Positions 37,721 through 47,522 of a DNA stretch of 64,000 nucleotides are shown here, piece after piece. Every line of letters begins with the position of its first letter. The first letter of the stretch is position 1. A model generated the notes under the pieces. The model was not told the DNA's origin, ran no database searches, and saw nothing but the letters and a program-made list of their open reading frames with translations. A program made the translations under genes and the position numbers. This DNA is from Streptomyces marianii. Lineage in GTDB: Bacteria; Actinomycetota; Actinomycetes; Streptomycetales; Streptomycetaceae. The stretch is from positions 3,258,501 through 3,322,500 of the forward strand of contig NZ_VAWE01000001.1 of NCBI RefSeq assembly GCF_005795905.1. The letters run 5' to 3'.

Positions 37721-38117
37721 GGGCTGTCCCGCAATCCCCGGCCAGCCCCCGACTCGCCCCGGTGTACGGCACGGCCGTGCGCGGCAGCTCGGTCGACCGG
37801 GAGCGCTGCGTGGGGACTTCGAGTACGGGTGGGAACGGCAGGACCAACCGCCCGACTACCCAGCGGTAACCTCAAATTTCACACAGCTTCTCGACGTCGC
37901 TGGACGCGGCAGAAGTGCCCCACCTACGCTTCTTGGTGTCCCAACGGGCTTTCCATATACCCGAGTTGAGATGTCCCTGGGGTCGGCCAGTCGTGAACAT
38001 GCATATGCCTTGACCCTCGCGCACAGCAGACATCGTCGGGACTGAGAAACACCCCACAAGTGCCGTGCCTGCGACACGCGCACGCGCGGCTGCAAGGTGA
38101 GACGAAAGGAGACTCTC
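37721..38117. other. Intergenic region with a GC drop before the TTA-containing gene
   Basis: 397 bases. From about 37855 the base composition shifts to a visibly lower GC content that continues through the next gene. A minus-strand frame, 37872-38033, could encode 53 residues (MSAVREGQGICMFTTGRPQG...) and does not look like a shadow of anything, but it has no ribosome binding site. AAAGGAGA for the plus-strand gene lies at 38105-38112. Confidence 0.4.
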
Positions 38118-38849
38118 GTGCCGATCGTGGTCCAAGGAGTCGAACTGCAAGGCGGCAACATCAGCACGGCATCCCAGAATGTGTACGACGCCGTGATTGG
38201 CATGGAGGCGGAGAAAGGGTGGGACAAGAAGGAGGCTGTCAGCAAAGCTCAACTAGCGAAAGGAAAGGTGGGGAAGTTCTTCGGGCAGCACGGGCAGAAA
38301 GACTTAGAGTTCACCTCGTGGAAAACGTTCGCCGAAAGACTCTTGCAGGAGCTGCAAGTCGGCGCGAACGTCAAGGCCGGTGGCAGTGACATGGAGGATG
38401 CCGCCGCCGCCGCGATCAACGGACATCGAGCCGACTCCGGGTCGATGCCGGACTGGGTCGGGAAGAAGTTCAGCAAGACCTTCGCAGACCGCGATCCCGA
38501 CATATACGCCAAGACCAGCGGCGGGGAGAAGGACGAATCAGCCACAGTCAAGGCCGACGTGTTGTCCGACAACGGCCTCGGAGTGGTTGGACCTCCAAGC
38601 AAGTTCGACAAAAAAGCGCACACCATCGGCATCTTCAAGCTGCTCGGCGTTGTAGCGAAGTCCCACGGAAAGACAGGTCACTCCTTCATCTACCGGGGAG
38701 CGAAGTACACCGAGTCCGACATCGAAAAGGTCGTGGCGCTGACAGGGTGGGCCTGTGATGCCGGCCTTACGGCGTGGGTCGAGGACGACAGCGGCAAATT
38801 CGTTGTGGCGGACAAAGACGAGAAACTGTTGAGGCAGCAACTGCAATAA
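38118..38849 (+). CDS. Hypothetical protein, lower GC, with a TTA codon (accessory gene)
   Basis: 243-residue soluble protein that I do not recognise. It is Lys-, Asp- and Gly-rich, with no signal peptide or membrane segment. Lys clusters (KGWDKKEAVSKAQLAKGKVGKFF) and a C-terminal part (GHSFIYRGAKYTESDIEKVV) suggest a compact alpha/beta protein. The start GTG 38118 has GAAAGGAGA five bases upstream, a strong site. Codon 63 is TTA (38304-38306), the rare leucine codon needing the bldA tRNA. The GC content is clearly below that of its neighbours. Both point to horizontal acquisition and developmentally conditioned expression. A strong terminator follows. Confidence 0.85.
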   Translation: MPIVVQGVELQGGNISTASQNVYDAVIGMEAEKGWDKKEAVSKAQLAKGKVGKFFGQHGQKDLEFTSWKTFAERLLQELQVGANVKAGGSDMEDAAAAAINGHRADSGSMPDWVGKKFSKTFADRDPDIYAKTSGGEKDESATVKADVLSDNGLGVVGPPSKFDKKAHTIGIFKLLGVVAKSHGKTGHSFIYRGAKYTESDIEKVVALTGWACDAGLTAWVEDDSGKFVVADKDEKLLRQQLQ

Positions 38850-38869
38850 GGGGTGCCGCATCGGCCGAC

Positions 38870-38918
38870 CCTCGACTCCAGCGACATCTTCACGTGATCG
38901 CTGTCGCTGGAGTTGAGG
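38870..38918 (+). terminator. Terminator of the TTA-containing gene
   Basis: A 17-bp stem (one G-T pair) pairs CCTCGACTCCAGCGACA (38870-38886) with TGTCGCTGGAGTTGAGG (38902-38918), about 20 bases after the stop codon. Confidence 0.88.
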
Positions 38919-39092
38919 TGGGGGCGCCCAGAGGGAGGCGCGGGCACGCGTCCCGCCGCCCGTACGGCTCGCCGACCGGTCGTCTCGTCCGGCGGACCGC
39001 GACGATCCCGTCCCGGCCCGGCGGTCCTCGCCCGCCCGTCGTACCCGGCCGGGTCCTCACCTGCCGCGTGGCGCCCGCCGGGGCTCGCGGGA

Positions 39093-39788
39093 TCAGACCA
39101 GCCGGCGTGCCGTCGCCCAGCGCGTCAGCTCGTGCCGGTTCGACAGCTGCAGCTTCCTCAGCACCGCCGAGACATGCGACTCCACCGTCTTCACCGAGAT
39201 GAAGAGCTGCTTGGCGATCTCCTTGTACGCGTAGCCCCGGGCGATCAGCCGCAGCACCTCGCGCTCGCGCTGGGTGAGCCGGTCCAGGTCCTCATCCACG
39301 GGAGGCGCGTCCGTCGAGGCGAAGGCGTCGAGGACGAATCCGGCCAGCCGCGGCGAGAACACCGCGTCGCCCTCCTGGACCCGGAAGATCGAGTCGACCA
39401 GATCGGCACCGGTGATCGTCTTGGTCACATAGCCGCGTGCGCCGCCGCGGATCACGCCGATGACGTCCTCGGCGGCGTCCGACACGGACAGCGCCAGGAA
39501 GCGGACGGGGCGCTCGGCCGCCGCTGCCAGTCCCGCGCAGCGGCGCAGCACCTCCACGCCGCCGCCACCGGGCAGATGAACGTCGAGGAGCACCACCTCG
39601 GGACGGGTGGCAGTGATCACGGTGACGGCCTGGTCGACGTCGGCGGCCTCGCCGACGACCTCGACGCCCGTCTCCTCCGTCCTGCCGATCTCGGCCTGCA
39701 CACCCGCGCGGAACATCCGGTGGTCGTCGACGAGCACGACCCGTACCCGGCGCTCCGTCCCCTCGGCTGCGTCGGTCTGCTCGGTCAT
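39093..39788 (-). CDS. NarL/LuxR-type response regulator
   Basis: 231-residue response regulator. The receiver domain has acidic pocket Asp21-Asp22 (VLVDDHRMF), phospho-acceptor Asp69 (VVLLDVHLP) and Lys in YVTKTI. The LuxR helix-turn-helix DNA-binding domain is at about 165-225 (LTQREREVLRLIARGYAYKE, then SVKTVESHVSAVLRKLQL). It receives phosphate from the PspC-domain histidine kinase encoded just upstream; the start ATG overlaps that gene's stop (ATGA). The likely role is in envelope stress, by the company of PspC proteins. Confidence 0.94.
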   Translation of the reverse strand: MTEQTDAAEGTERRVRVVLVDDHRMFRAGVQAEIGRTEETGVEVVGEAADVDQAVTVITATRPEVVLLDVHLPGGGGVEVLRRCAGLAAAAERPVRFLALSVSDAAEDVIGVIRGGARGYVTKTITGADLVDSIFRVQEGDAVFSPRLAGFVLDAFASTDAPPVDEDLDRLTQREREVLRLIARGYAYKEIAKQLFISVKTVESHVSAVLRKLQLSNRHELTRWATARRLV

Positions 39789-41059
39789 CCGTCCGCCCTC
39801 TCCATCTCCAGCTCCACTTCGGTGCCTCCACCGGGCACCGACCGCAGGCGCGCCGTCCCTCCGTTGCGCTGCATACGGCCGACGATCGATTCTCGTACGC
39901 CCATGCGGTCCTCCGGTACCGCGTCGGGGTCGAACCCCGGCCCCCGGTCACGCACCGAGACGAACACCGTACGGCCCTCCACCTCCGCGTACACCTGTAC
40001 GGGTCCGCCCTCGCCACCGTACTTCGCCGCGTTGACCATCGCTTCGCGCGCGGCCTGCATCTGCGCCGTCAGCTTCTCGTCGAGCGGGCAGTCACCGACG
40101 ACGACGACCTCCAGCGGAACGCCGTGCTTGTCCTCGACCTCCGCCGCGGCGCGCTTCACCGCGTCCGCGAGCATGGTGGGCTCCTCGTCCTCCTCCTTGC
40201 CGGTGCCCTCCGGCCGGTACAGCCAGTTGCGCAGCTCGCGCTCCTGGGCGCGGGCGAGCCGGCGCACCTCCCCCGCGTCGTCCGCGTTCCGCTGGATCAG
40301 GGTGAGGGTGTGCAGCACGGAGTCGTGGACATGGGCGGCGACCTCGGCGCGCTCCTGGGCGCGGATGCGCATGAGGCGCTCCTCGGAGAGGTCCTGGGTC
40401 ATCCGCACCAGCCACGGGCCGGCCAGCAGGGCCACACCGGCGATCACGGCCAGGGCGGCGGTCAGGACGTTGCCGAGCTGCGCGGCGGAGCCCCGGACGA
40501 CCACGAAGACGGTGAGCCCCATGCCGACCAGCGCGACGCCCGCCAGGCCACGCGCGAGCTGCAGCAGTCCGCGGCGCCGGCCGTCGCCGGTCCACTGCGC
40601 CCGACGGGCGTTGTCCGCCTGCCGCCACACCAGCACGACACCGGCGCCCGTCAGCAGCACCGGCCAGACGTAGCGGTTCGCGGGGCCGCCGAGGTCGATG
40701 TTGGCGACGAACACGACCGCGCCGATCAGCAGGGCGACCAGCGCGAACAGCTGCCCCTTGTCGGGCTTGCGCAGCCGTCGCCTGCCGTCGGGTGCCGTCT
40801 CGAAGACGGGCTTGGGCTCGGCCGACCTGCCGCCGACACCGAGCGGCACCGCGATCCAGAACACCGCGTAGAGCAGCGCGCCGAGGCCGTCCGCCATGAA
40901 GAGCCCGAGGAAGACGAGCCGGACCCAGATCACCGGCAGGCCGAGGTGCCCCGCCAGCCCGCGCGCCACACCGCCCAGCCAACGGCCCTCCGCGCTGCGG
41001 TACAGCCTGCGGGCGGCGGGCTCTTCGGCCTCGGGCGGACGGGCGGTGGCGACGGGCAT
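39785..41059 (-). CDS. PspC-domain sensor histidine kinase
   Basis: 424-residue membrane kinase. The N-terminal PspC domain is at about 18-75 (RLYRSAEGRWLGGVARGLAG, then a hydrophobic hairpin). Further membrane segments run between about 105 and 215 (FALVALLIGAVVFVANI, YVWPVLLTGAGVVLV, LARGLAGVALVGMGLTVFVVV, LTAALAVIAGVALLAGP). The HisKA_3-type dimerisation domain has His245 (AAHVHDSVLHTL). The ATPase domain has the N-box REAMVNAAKYGG and G-box DRGPGFDPDAV. The start ATG 41059 is chosen because the upstream extension is Pro-rich and lacks a ribosome site. It forms a two-gene operon with the response regulator and is divergent from a PspC/LiaF-like protein. Confidence 0.93.
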   Translation of the reverse strand: MPVATARPPEAEEPAARRLYRSAEGRWLGGVARGLAGHLGLPVIWVRLVFLGLFMADGLGALLYAVFWIAVPLGVGGRSAEPKPVFETAPDGRRRLRKPDKGQLFALVALLIGAVVFVANIDLGGPANRYVWPVLLTGAGVVLVWRQADNARRAQWTGDGRRRGLLQLARGLAGVALVGMGLTVFVVVRGSAAQLGNVLTAALAVIAGVALLAGPWLVRMTQDLSEERLMRIRAQERAEVAAHVHDSVLHTLTLIQRNADDAGEVRRLARAQERELRNWLYRPEGTGKEEDEEPTMLADAVKRAAAEVEDKHGVPLEVVVVGDCPLDEKLTAQMQAAREAMVNAAKYGGEGGPVQVYAEVEGRTVFVSVRDRGPGFDPDAVPEDRMGVRESIVGRMQRNGGTARLRSVPGGGTEVELEMERADG

Positions 41060-41219
41060 GCCCCGATGGTCACACGGGCCCGGCGGTGGGGACATCAGGG
41101 CCGTCCCTGAGAGAGACCCTGAGCATCGGGACCCGCGCCGGGCCCCGGGGTGCGAAATCAGGGAAGGGCCAGGGTCGGGACGGCTGCCGCCCGCCGTGGC
41201 GGACCGTCACCATGGAGAC

Positions 41220-42515
41220 ATGACTCAGCCGACCGCCCCGCCCGCCGCGCCGCCGGAGCCGCGGCTCCCGCCCGTGCTGCTGCGCCGGACCGCGCGGCAC
41301 AAGGCCGTCGGCGGGGTCTGCGGGGGGCTCGGCCGGTACTGCGACGTCGACCCGGTGGTCTTCCGTATCGCCACGGGTGTGCTTGCGGCGACCGGCGGCA
41401 TCGGTCTGATCTTCTACGGCTTCGCCTGGCTGCTGATCCCGCTGGAGGGCGAGGAGGAGAACGAGGCGCGGCGCGCCCTGTCCGGCCGGGTCGACGGGGC
41501 CGCCCTGGTCGCCGTGCTGCTGGCGCTGCTCGGCTGCGGGCTGTTCCTGTCGATGCTGGGCAACGACGGGACGCTCGCGTTCTCCGCGCTGCTGTCGCTC
41601 GCCGTCGCGGGCGCCGCCGTGTGGTCGCGGCGGCGCACCACCGCCGCCCCGGAGGGGGGACCGCTGGACGCGACGACCGCGCACGCCGTGTCGGAGGCCC
41701 CGCCGGAGGCCAAGGCGCCCCCGACACCCGACAGCCCGTCCTGGTGGCGGGACCCGATCGTCAAGGACGGCACCACGGGGCCGGTGGCGACGGGCTACCT
41801 GTGGGGGCCGGCCGACTCCGCGCCGGGCGCCGCCGCGCTCCCCCGCGAGCGGCGCCGCGACACCCCGTCACCGCGCCCGCGCGGGCCCCGCGGCATCGCC
41901 GGAATCGTCTTCCTGCTCGCTCTGGTGGCGGGTGGTCTCGGTACGGGTCTGTCCTGGGAGTCGCAGCCGCTGGGCACCAGCCTGCAGACCGGGCTCGCCT
42001 GCGCGCTCGCCGTGTTCGGATTCGGCCTGGTCGTCGGCAGCCTCCTCGGCCGGATCGGCGGCGGCACGGTCCTGCTGACCGTGGTCACGGCCGTGCTCCT
42101 GACGGGTGCCTCCGTCCTGCCCGAGGAGATCAGCACCCAGTGGACGCGGACTGACTGGCGGCCCGCGACGGCCGCCGCCGTCGCTCCGCGGTACCAGCTG
42201 GGCTCGGGCACGGCCACGCTCGACCTGAGCCGGGTGGCGGTGCCGCCGGAGGGGACGGTGAGCACCGTCGCGGAGGTCGGCGCGGGCCGGCTGAGGGTCG
42301 TGCTGCCCCCGGACGCCACGGTGCGGATCCGGACCCGCGTCGGCGTCGGTGACGTCCGGCTGCCCGGGGATCCGGTGAACGACGTGGACGTCGCCCCGGA
42401 CAGGGACCGCACGGACACGCTCGCTCCGCCCGCCGGTGCGGGGCCCGCGGGCACGCTCGACCTCGATCTGACGGTCGCGCTCGGACAGGTGGAGGTCATC
42501 CGTGCCGCTTCATGA
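41220..42515 (+). CDS. PspC-domain membrane protein with LiaF-like C-terminus
   Basis: 431-residue membrane protein. The PspC domain is at about 23-80 (LLRRTARHKAVGGVCGGLGR, then YGFAWLLIPLEGE). Membrane segments lie near 92-125 and 230-305. The external C-terminal domain (LGSGTATLDLSRVAVPPEGT, then VGAGRLRVVLPPD and VGVGDVRLPG) resembles the beta-structured domain of LiaF-type envelope-stress proteins. It is divergent from the PspC-kinase operon, with a 160-base shared promoter region. The start ATG 41220 has GGAGAC just upstream. A membrane-stress partner for the two-component system is a reasonable inference. Confidence 0.9.
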   Translation: MTQPTAPPAAPPEPRLPPVLLRRTARHKAVGGVCGGLGRYCDVDPVVFRIATGVLAATGGIGLIFYGFAWLLIPLEGEEENEARRALSGRVDGAALVAVLLALLGCGLFLSMLGNDGTLAFSALLSLAVAGAAVWSRRRTTAAPEGGPLDATTAHAVSEAPPEAKAPPTPDSPSWWRDPIVKDGTTGPVATGYLWGPADSAPGAAALPRERRRDTPSPRPRGPRGIAGIVFLLALVAGGLGTGLSWESQPLGTSLQTGLACALAVFGFGLVVGSLLGRIGGGTVLLTVVTAVLLTGASVLPEEISTQWTRTDWRPATAAAVAPRYQLGSGTATLDLSRVAVPPEGTVSTVAEVGAGRLRVVLPPDATVRIRTRVGVGDVRLPGDPVNDVDVAPDRDRTDTLAPPAGAGPAGTLDLDLTVALGQVEVIRAAS

Positions 42516-42765
42516 GTTCCGTCCGGGCAGGCTGATCGCGGGCACCGCGGCCCTGGGGACCGCCGCGGCCTATCTCGGTGACGCGACCGGGGCGTGGCAG
42601 GCCCCGTGGTTCACGGCCCTTCCGGTGATGTCCGGCGGCCTCTTCCTCGCCGCCGTCGCCACCTTCGTCCACTACCGGCTGCGTCGGCGCCGTTCCGCGA
42701 TCGCCGCGTCCAGGGAGAACACGGAGGCGCCGGCGAGCACCAGCGGCAGCCAGGCAACCAGGTAG
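42502..42765 (+). CDS. Small membrane protein overlapping its neighbours
   Basis: 87-residue protein of unknown function. Two short hydrophobic segments (LIAGTAALGTAAAYLG and ALPVMSGGLFLAAVATFVHY) are followed by a basic stretch RLRRRRSAIAASR. The start GTG 42502 lies inside the end of the PspC/LiaF-like gene (14-base overlap) and has GGAGG six bases upstream, a strong sign of coupled translation. Its last 31 codons overlap, on the opposite strand, the end of the DoxX gene. Confidence 0.75.
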   Translation: MPLHEFRPGRLIAGTAALGTAAAYLGDATGAWQAPWFTALPVMSGGLFLAAVATFVHYRLRRRRSAIAASRENTEAPASTSGSQATR

Positions 42766-43190
42766 GCCAGATCGTTCCCGTAGTAGTACGGCTCGGTCTG
42801 CCAGCTGACGGTCAGCCACAGGCTCAGCGAGATCAGCGCCCCGCCCAGGGCGGCCAGCCGCGCGAACAGCCCCAGCAGGGTGCCGATGCCGACGGCCAGT
42901 TCGCCGAAGGCCATCGCGTAGCCGAAGCCCTCGGGGCTCTTCAGGGCCATGTCCACGAGCGCGGGTACGGCGGAGCTGTTCCGCACGGTGGCCATCAGCT
43001 CGCCGATGGAGCCGGTGCCGCTCGCGGAGATGAACGCGCTGTCGAGGAGCTTGTCCAGTCCCGCGTAGACGAAGGTCACTCCGAGGAACAGCCGCAGCGG
43101 CAGCAGGGAGTAGCGCGCCGCGCGTCCCTTCCAGTCGGTGCCCACGTCGTCGGTCGCGTACGTCGCCGTCGTCCGGTACACATGCGTCAT
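42672..43190 (-). CDS. DoxX family membrane protein
   Basis: 172-residue membrane protein of the DoxX family. Four hydrophobic segments include LLPLRLFLGVTFVYAGLDKL (family signature), FGYAMAFGELAVGIGTLLGL and LGGALISLSLWLTV. A short charged tail ERRRRSR follows. DoxX proteins are linked to redox and thiol stress, but the reaction is not established. The start ATG 43190 has GGAGG five bases upstream. The 3' end overlaps the small membrane-protein gene on the other strand by 94 bases. Confidence 0.92.
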   Translation of the reverse strand: MTHVYRTTATYATDDVGTDWKGRAARYSLLPLRLFLGVTFVYAGLDKLLDSAFISASGTGSIGELMATVRNSSAVPALVDMALKSPEGFGYAMAFGELAVGIGTLLGLFARLAALGGALISLSLWLTVSWQTEPYYYGNDLAYLVAWLPLVLAGASVFSLDAAIAERRRRSR

Positions 43191-43280
43191 CGTCGCCTCC
43201 GTGTCTCACCCGGCTGGGACGATTGTCCCCACGGCCCGCCCCCGTGAATACGGGGGCGACGGCCGTACGGCTCAGCCCGG

Positions 43281-44522
43281 TCAGTCCACGACGTCGACGG
43301 CCATCCGGTTCGACTCGGCGCCCGCGGCCGTCACGACCTGCACCTCGACCCTTCCGGGCTCGACCTCGGCCGGCACCGGGACCGTGATGCTCGTATCACT
43401 GGGGCTGGTGAATCCGCCAAGGACCGGGACCAGCGGCACATGGACGTGGACCGCGCCGATCCGGACGGTCATCAGCGCGAGCCGGTCGGGGTTCCCGGCG
43501 CCCGGCGGCACGAACCCGGCACCCCGGATCTCGATGTCGTCACCGATGCGGACGGGGCCGTCGAGGCCGCCGGGCTCCCTGGCGCGGACGACGGACAGGA
43601 CGACCGGGCGGCCGCCCTCCGCGTACTTCCCGGCGAGGTAGACCCCCGCCGAGACCAGGACCAGCACGGTCAGGCCCCACGGCAGCTCCGGCAGCCGGTC
43701 GGGCCGGCGTGCCAGCAGCACCGTCGCGCAGACGAGGGCGACCCCGCCGACGAGGACGTACTGGGCGTCCGGGAAGCTGCCGCGACCCGCGTCGTCGCAG
43801 ACCAGGTCCGCGGGCCGGGGCCGGTCCGCCTCCACCTTCTGCAGCCGCTGCGTGATGATGCGCACGGTGACGACACGGCGCACGACGACGGCGATCAGGG
43901 AGACGGCGGCCGTGATCGTGAGCAGTCCGGCGCCCTGGGCGAGGCCGAGTCCGGCGGGGGCCGACGCGGCGAGCCGGAACGCCAGGAACAGCACGGTGTA
44001 GGCGGCGAACAGCATCCACGCGGCGGCCACCGCCCGCGAGGTCGACAGCCGGTTGTCCTCGCCGACGAGCGGTGCGAGGAGTCCACCGTGCGTCCGGTGG
44101 AGCCGGGCCGCCCCGGTGAGCAGCCCGGCCAGACCGACGGCGGCGGCGAGGCAGGCGGTGCGGGCCACGGTCCAGCCGGAGCCGATCGCGGTCACGGCCT
44201 GCACCAGGAGGAGCAGGACGACCCAGCCCCACAGCACCAGCAGGGTGCGCCGCCAGACGCGGGTGAGCCACGACTCCCCGGCGGCGCGGCTGCGCTCGGC
44301 GACCGCACGGGCGGACTCGGTCAGCTCGTCGGAGATCCACTGACGGGTGCCGCCCGCGGAGGAGGCGACCTGGGCGGGCAGCCCGCGTCCCCCGGCGAGT
44401 TCGTCGCGCCTGGCCAGGAACCGGGCGACGGCCCTCCGGTGTCCCTCACGTCTGCCGTGCGGGCAGTCGCCACAGGTACAGCCCCCGCCGTGCACGCTCT
44501 GTCCCGCTTCCTGCACCGCCAC
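43281..44522 (-). CDS. Membrane protein with Cys-rich N-terminus and Ig-like C-terminal domain
   Basis: About 413-residue protein of unknown function. The N-terminus has CTCGDCPHGRREGHRR, a compact Cys/His cluster that could bind a metal. Six or so membrane segments follow (for example LLVLWGWVVLLLLVQAVTAI, LLTITAAVSLIAVVV, LVGGVALVCATVLLARR). The last 120 residues look like a beta-sandwich (DDIEIRGAGFVPPG, then STITV-type strands) of the IPT/TIG kind. Start choice is uncertain: GTG 44522 has GGGGAAGGG upstream, TTG 44558 is an in-frame alternative. No neighbour suggests a role. Confidence 0.78.
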   Translation of the reverse strand: MAVQEAGQSVHGGGCTCGDCPHGRREGHRRAVARFLARRDELAGGRGLPAQVASSAGGTRQWISDELTESARAVAERSRAAGESWLTRVWRRTLLVLWGWVVLLLLVQAVTAIGSGWTVARTACLAAAVGLAGLLTGAARLHRTHGGLLAPLVGEDNRLSTSRAVAAAWMLFAAYTVLFLAFRLAASAPAGLGLAQGAGLLTITAAVSLIAVVVRRVVTVRIITQRLQKVEADRPRPADLVCDDAGRGSFPDAQYVLVGGVALVCATVLLARRPDRLPELPWGLTVLVLVSAGVYLAGKYAEGGRPVVLSVVRAREPGGLDGPVRIGDDIEIRGAGFVPPGAGNPDRLALMTVRIGAVHVHVPLVPVLGGFTSPSDTSITVPVPAEVEPGRVEVQVVTAAGAESNRMAVDVVD

Positions 44523-44656
44523 GGCGACGCACCCTTCCCCGGTAGGCAGCTTCGGCAACTACCCCGTGATTCCAAGGAATTGTGCCGTACGGACGAGGCC
44601 ACGCGCGCCTCGGAAAGCCGGCGCGAGGGTGATTTCCGCACGATCGAATTGACGTA

Positions 44657-45445
44657 CTACGACATGAGTTCGGGTTCTTCGGCGGCGATCCGACGCCACA
44701 GGGGCTGGTAGCTGATCCATGCGACGAGATCGCCGCCGAGCTGCTCACGGGTGGCGAGTGCGTCGCGGTGGTCGATGGGCACCGGCTTCCCGGCGGCCCG
44801 GGCGCTCAGCTGCACCTGCGCGCAGCGCTCCATGGAGACGAACCACCAGGCCGCCGCGTCGACGGAGTCCCCAACCGTGAGGAGCCCGTGGTTGCGCAGG
44901 ATGACCGCCTTGTACGGGCCGAGGGCGGCCGCGACGCGCCTGCCCTCCGCCGCGTCGACGGTGACGCCCGTGTAGGCGTCGTACAGTGCGTGGTCCTGGT
45001 AGAAGGCGCACGCCTCCTGGGAGATCGGGTCCAGCAGTTCACCGAGCGCGGCCAGCGCCCGGCCGTGGACGGAGTGGCTGTGCACGACGGCGACGGTCTC
45101 GGGCCGGGCCCGGTGCACCGCGGAGTGCACGGCGAACGCGGCCTGGTTGACGTGCCGGGTGCCGAGGACGACCTGTCCGTCCCCGTTGACCAGGATCAGC
45201 CTGCCTGCCGTCATCGTGGCGAACGGCTCCCCGAACGGGTTGACCCAGAAGCAGTCCGGCGCCTCCGGGTCGCGCACGCTGATGTGCCCGGCGACGCCCT
45301 CCTCGTACCCGAACCGGGCGAACAGCCGCAGCGCGCCGGCCAGCCGCTGCTTCCGGTATGCACGTTCATCCGCCACGGACTCGTGCACGGGCGGCATGGC
45401 GAAGTGCAGCCGCTCGGCGGGTATCGGCTCCGGCATGTCGGTCAT
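44657..45445 (-). CDS. Class II aldolase/adducin family protein
   Basis: 262-residue cytosolic enzyme of the fuculose-1-phosphate aldolase-like family. The zinc-binding signature is complete: VVHSHSVHGRALAALG supplies two histidines and VILRNHGLLTVGD the third. The upstream Gly-rich loop is VAGHISVRDP. Members act as aldolases, epimerases or dehydratases; the substrate cannot be deduced. The start ATG 45445 (MTDMPEPIPAERL) is preferred to longer frames, although the ribosome site is weak. It lies downstream of guaA on the same strand, 160 bases away, so it is probably separate. Confidence 0.9.
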   Translation of the reverse strand: MTDMPEPIPAERLHFAMPPVHESVADERAYRKQRLAGALRLFARFGYEEGVAGHISVRDPEAPDCFWVNPFGEPFATMTAGRLILVNGDGQVVLGTRHVNQAAFAVHSAVHRARPETVAVVHSHSVHGRALAALGELLDPISQEACAFYQDHALYDAYTGVTVDAAEGRRVAAALGPYKAVILRNHGLLTVGDSVDAAAWWFVSMERCAQVQLSARAAGKPVPIDHRDALATREQLGGDLVAWISYQPLWRRIAAEEPELMS

Positions 45446-45605
45446 GGCGCGGAAGGTACCTCCGGGTGCGCCAACTGGCCATATGCGGCGCGCGCCTTGT
45501 GCGGGACCGGAGGTGCGCGGCCGCACGCGGGAGGTGGGGGGGGACGGGTCGCCGCCGCTCAGACGAATGAGCGACGGCGTCGGTGTCGACCTGGGGAGCG
45601 GGGGG

Positions 45606-47213
<1,608 letters not shown>

Positions 47214-47308
47214 TACGGCGGCCTTCCGGCGGTGGATGGAGGGGGGCTCTGTCAGTCGATTCTACCGGCGCCGCCGTACCGCTCTTCGTCTCACCATCCG
47301 AACCCGCG

Positions 47309-47339
47309 TTGGCCCCGGCGGGGGCCGGGGGGTCATACT
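47309..47339 (+). promoter_or_regulatory. Promoter for a leaderless attenuator transcript
   Basis: TTGGCC (47309-47314) and CATACT (47334-47339) are 19 bases apart. The -10 is seven bases before the ATG of the leader peptide, as in leaderless Streptomyces transcripts; no ribosome binding site precedes that ATG. GGGGGTCA/TGACCCCC (47328-47346) also forms a perfect inverted repeat over the same site. Confidence 0.55.
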
Positions 47340-47346
47340 GACCCCC

Positions 47347-47418
47347 ATGCGCAAGCACTCGACCTTCGTCTTTACCTATGGCACCCGGCCCGCCGGCTGC
47401 CATGGTCGTGCTGCTTGA
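47347..47418 (+). CDS. Phe/Tyr-containing leader peptide of the chorismate mutase gene
   Basis: A 23-residue frame, MRKHSTFVFTYGTRPAGCHG then RAA and TGA. It holds two Phe and one Tyr within five residues (TFVFTY). It is followed after 24 bases by a terminator hairpin and then by the chorismate mutase gene. This is the classical layout of ribosome-mediated transcription attenuation for an aromatic amino-acid gene. Stalling at the Phe/Tyr codons during starvation would favour read-through. Confidence 0.75.
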   Translation: MRKHSTFVFTYGTRPAGCHGRAA

Positions 47419-47442
47419 GCAACTGACAAGCGACTTCCCAGG

Positions 47443-47469
47443 CGCCCCGGGCCGACAAGGCCCGGGGCG
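47443..47469 (+). terminator. Attenuator hairpin before chorismate mutase
   Basis: CGCCCCGGGCC (47443-47453) pairs perfectly with GGCCCGGGGCG (47459-47469) around a GACAA loop. It is followed by TCCTGTCGTTTCC. The sequence AAGCGAC upstream can pair with GTCGTTT after the stem, offering a competing structure. Confidence 0.75.
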
Positions 47470-47522
47470 TCCTGTCGTTTCCGGGCCCGGTCGGTACGGG
47501 GCCCGCACCCAAGGAGCCCCCT

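Noticed and set aside
47214..47346. purine riboswitch or guanine-type leader before guaA
   Set aside because: The gap to the divergent leader peptide is only 133 bases and shows no conserved purine-aptamer elements.
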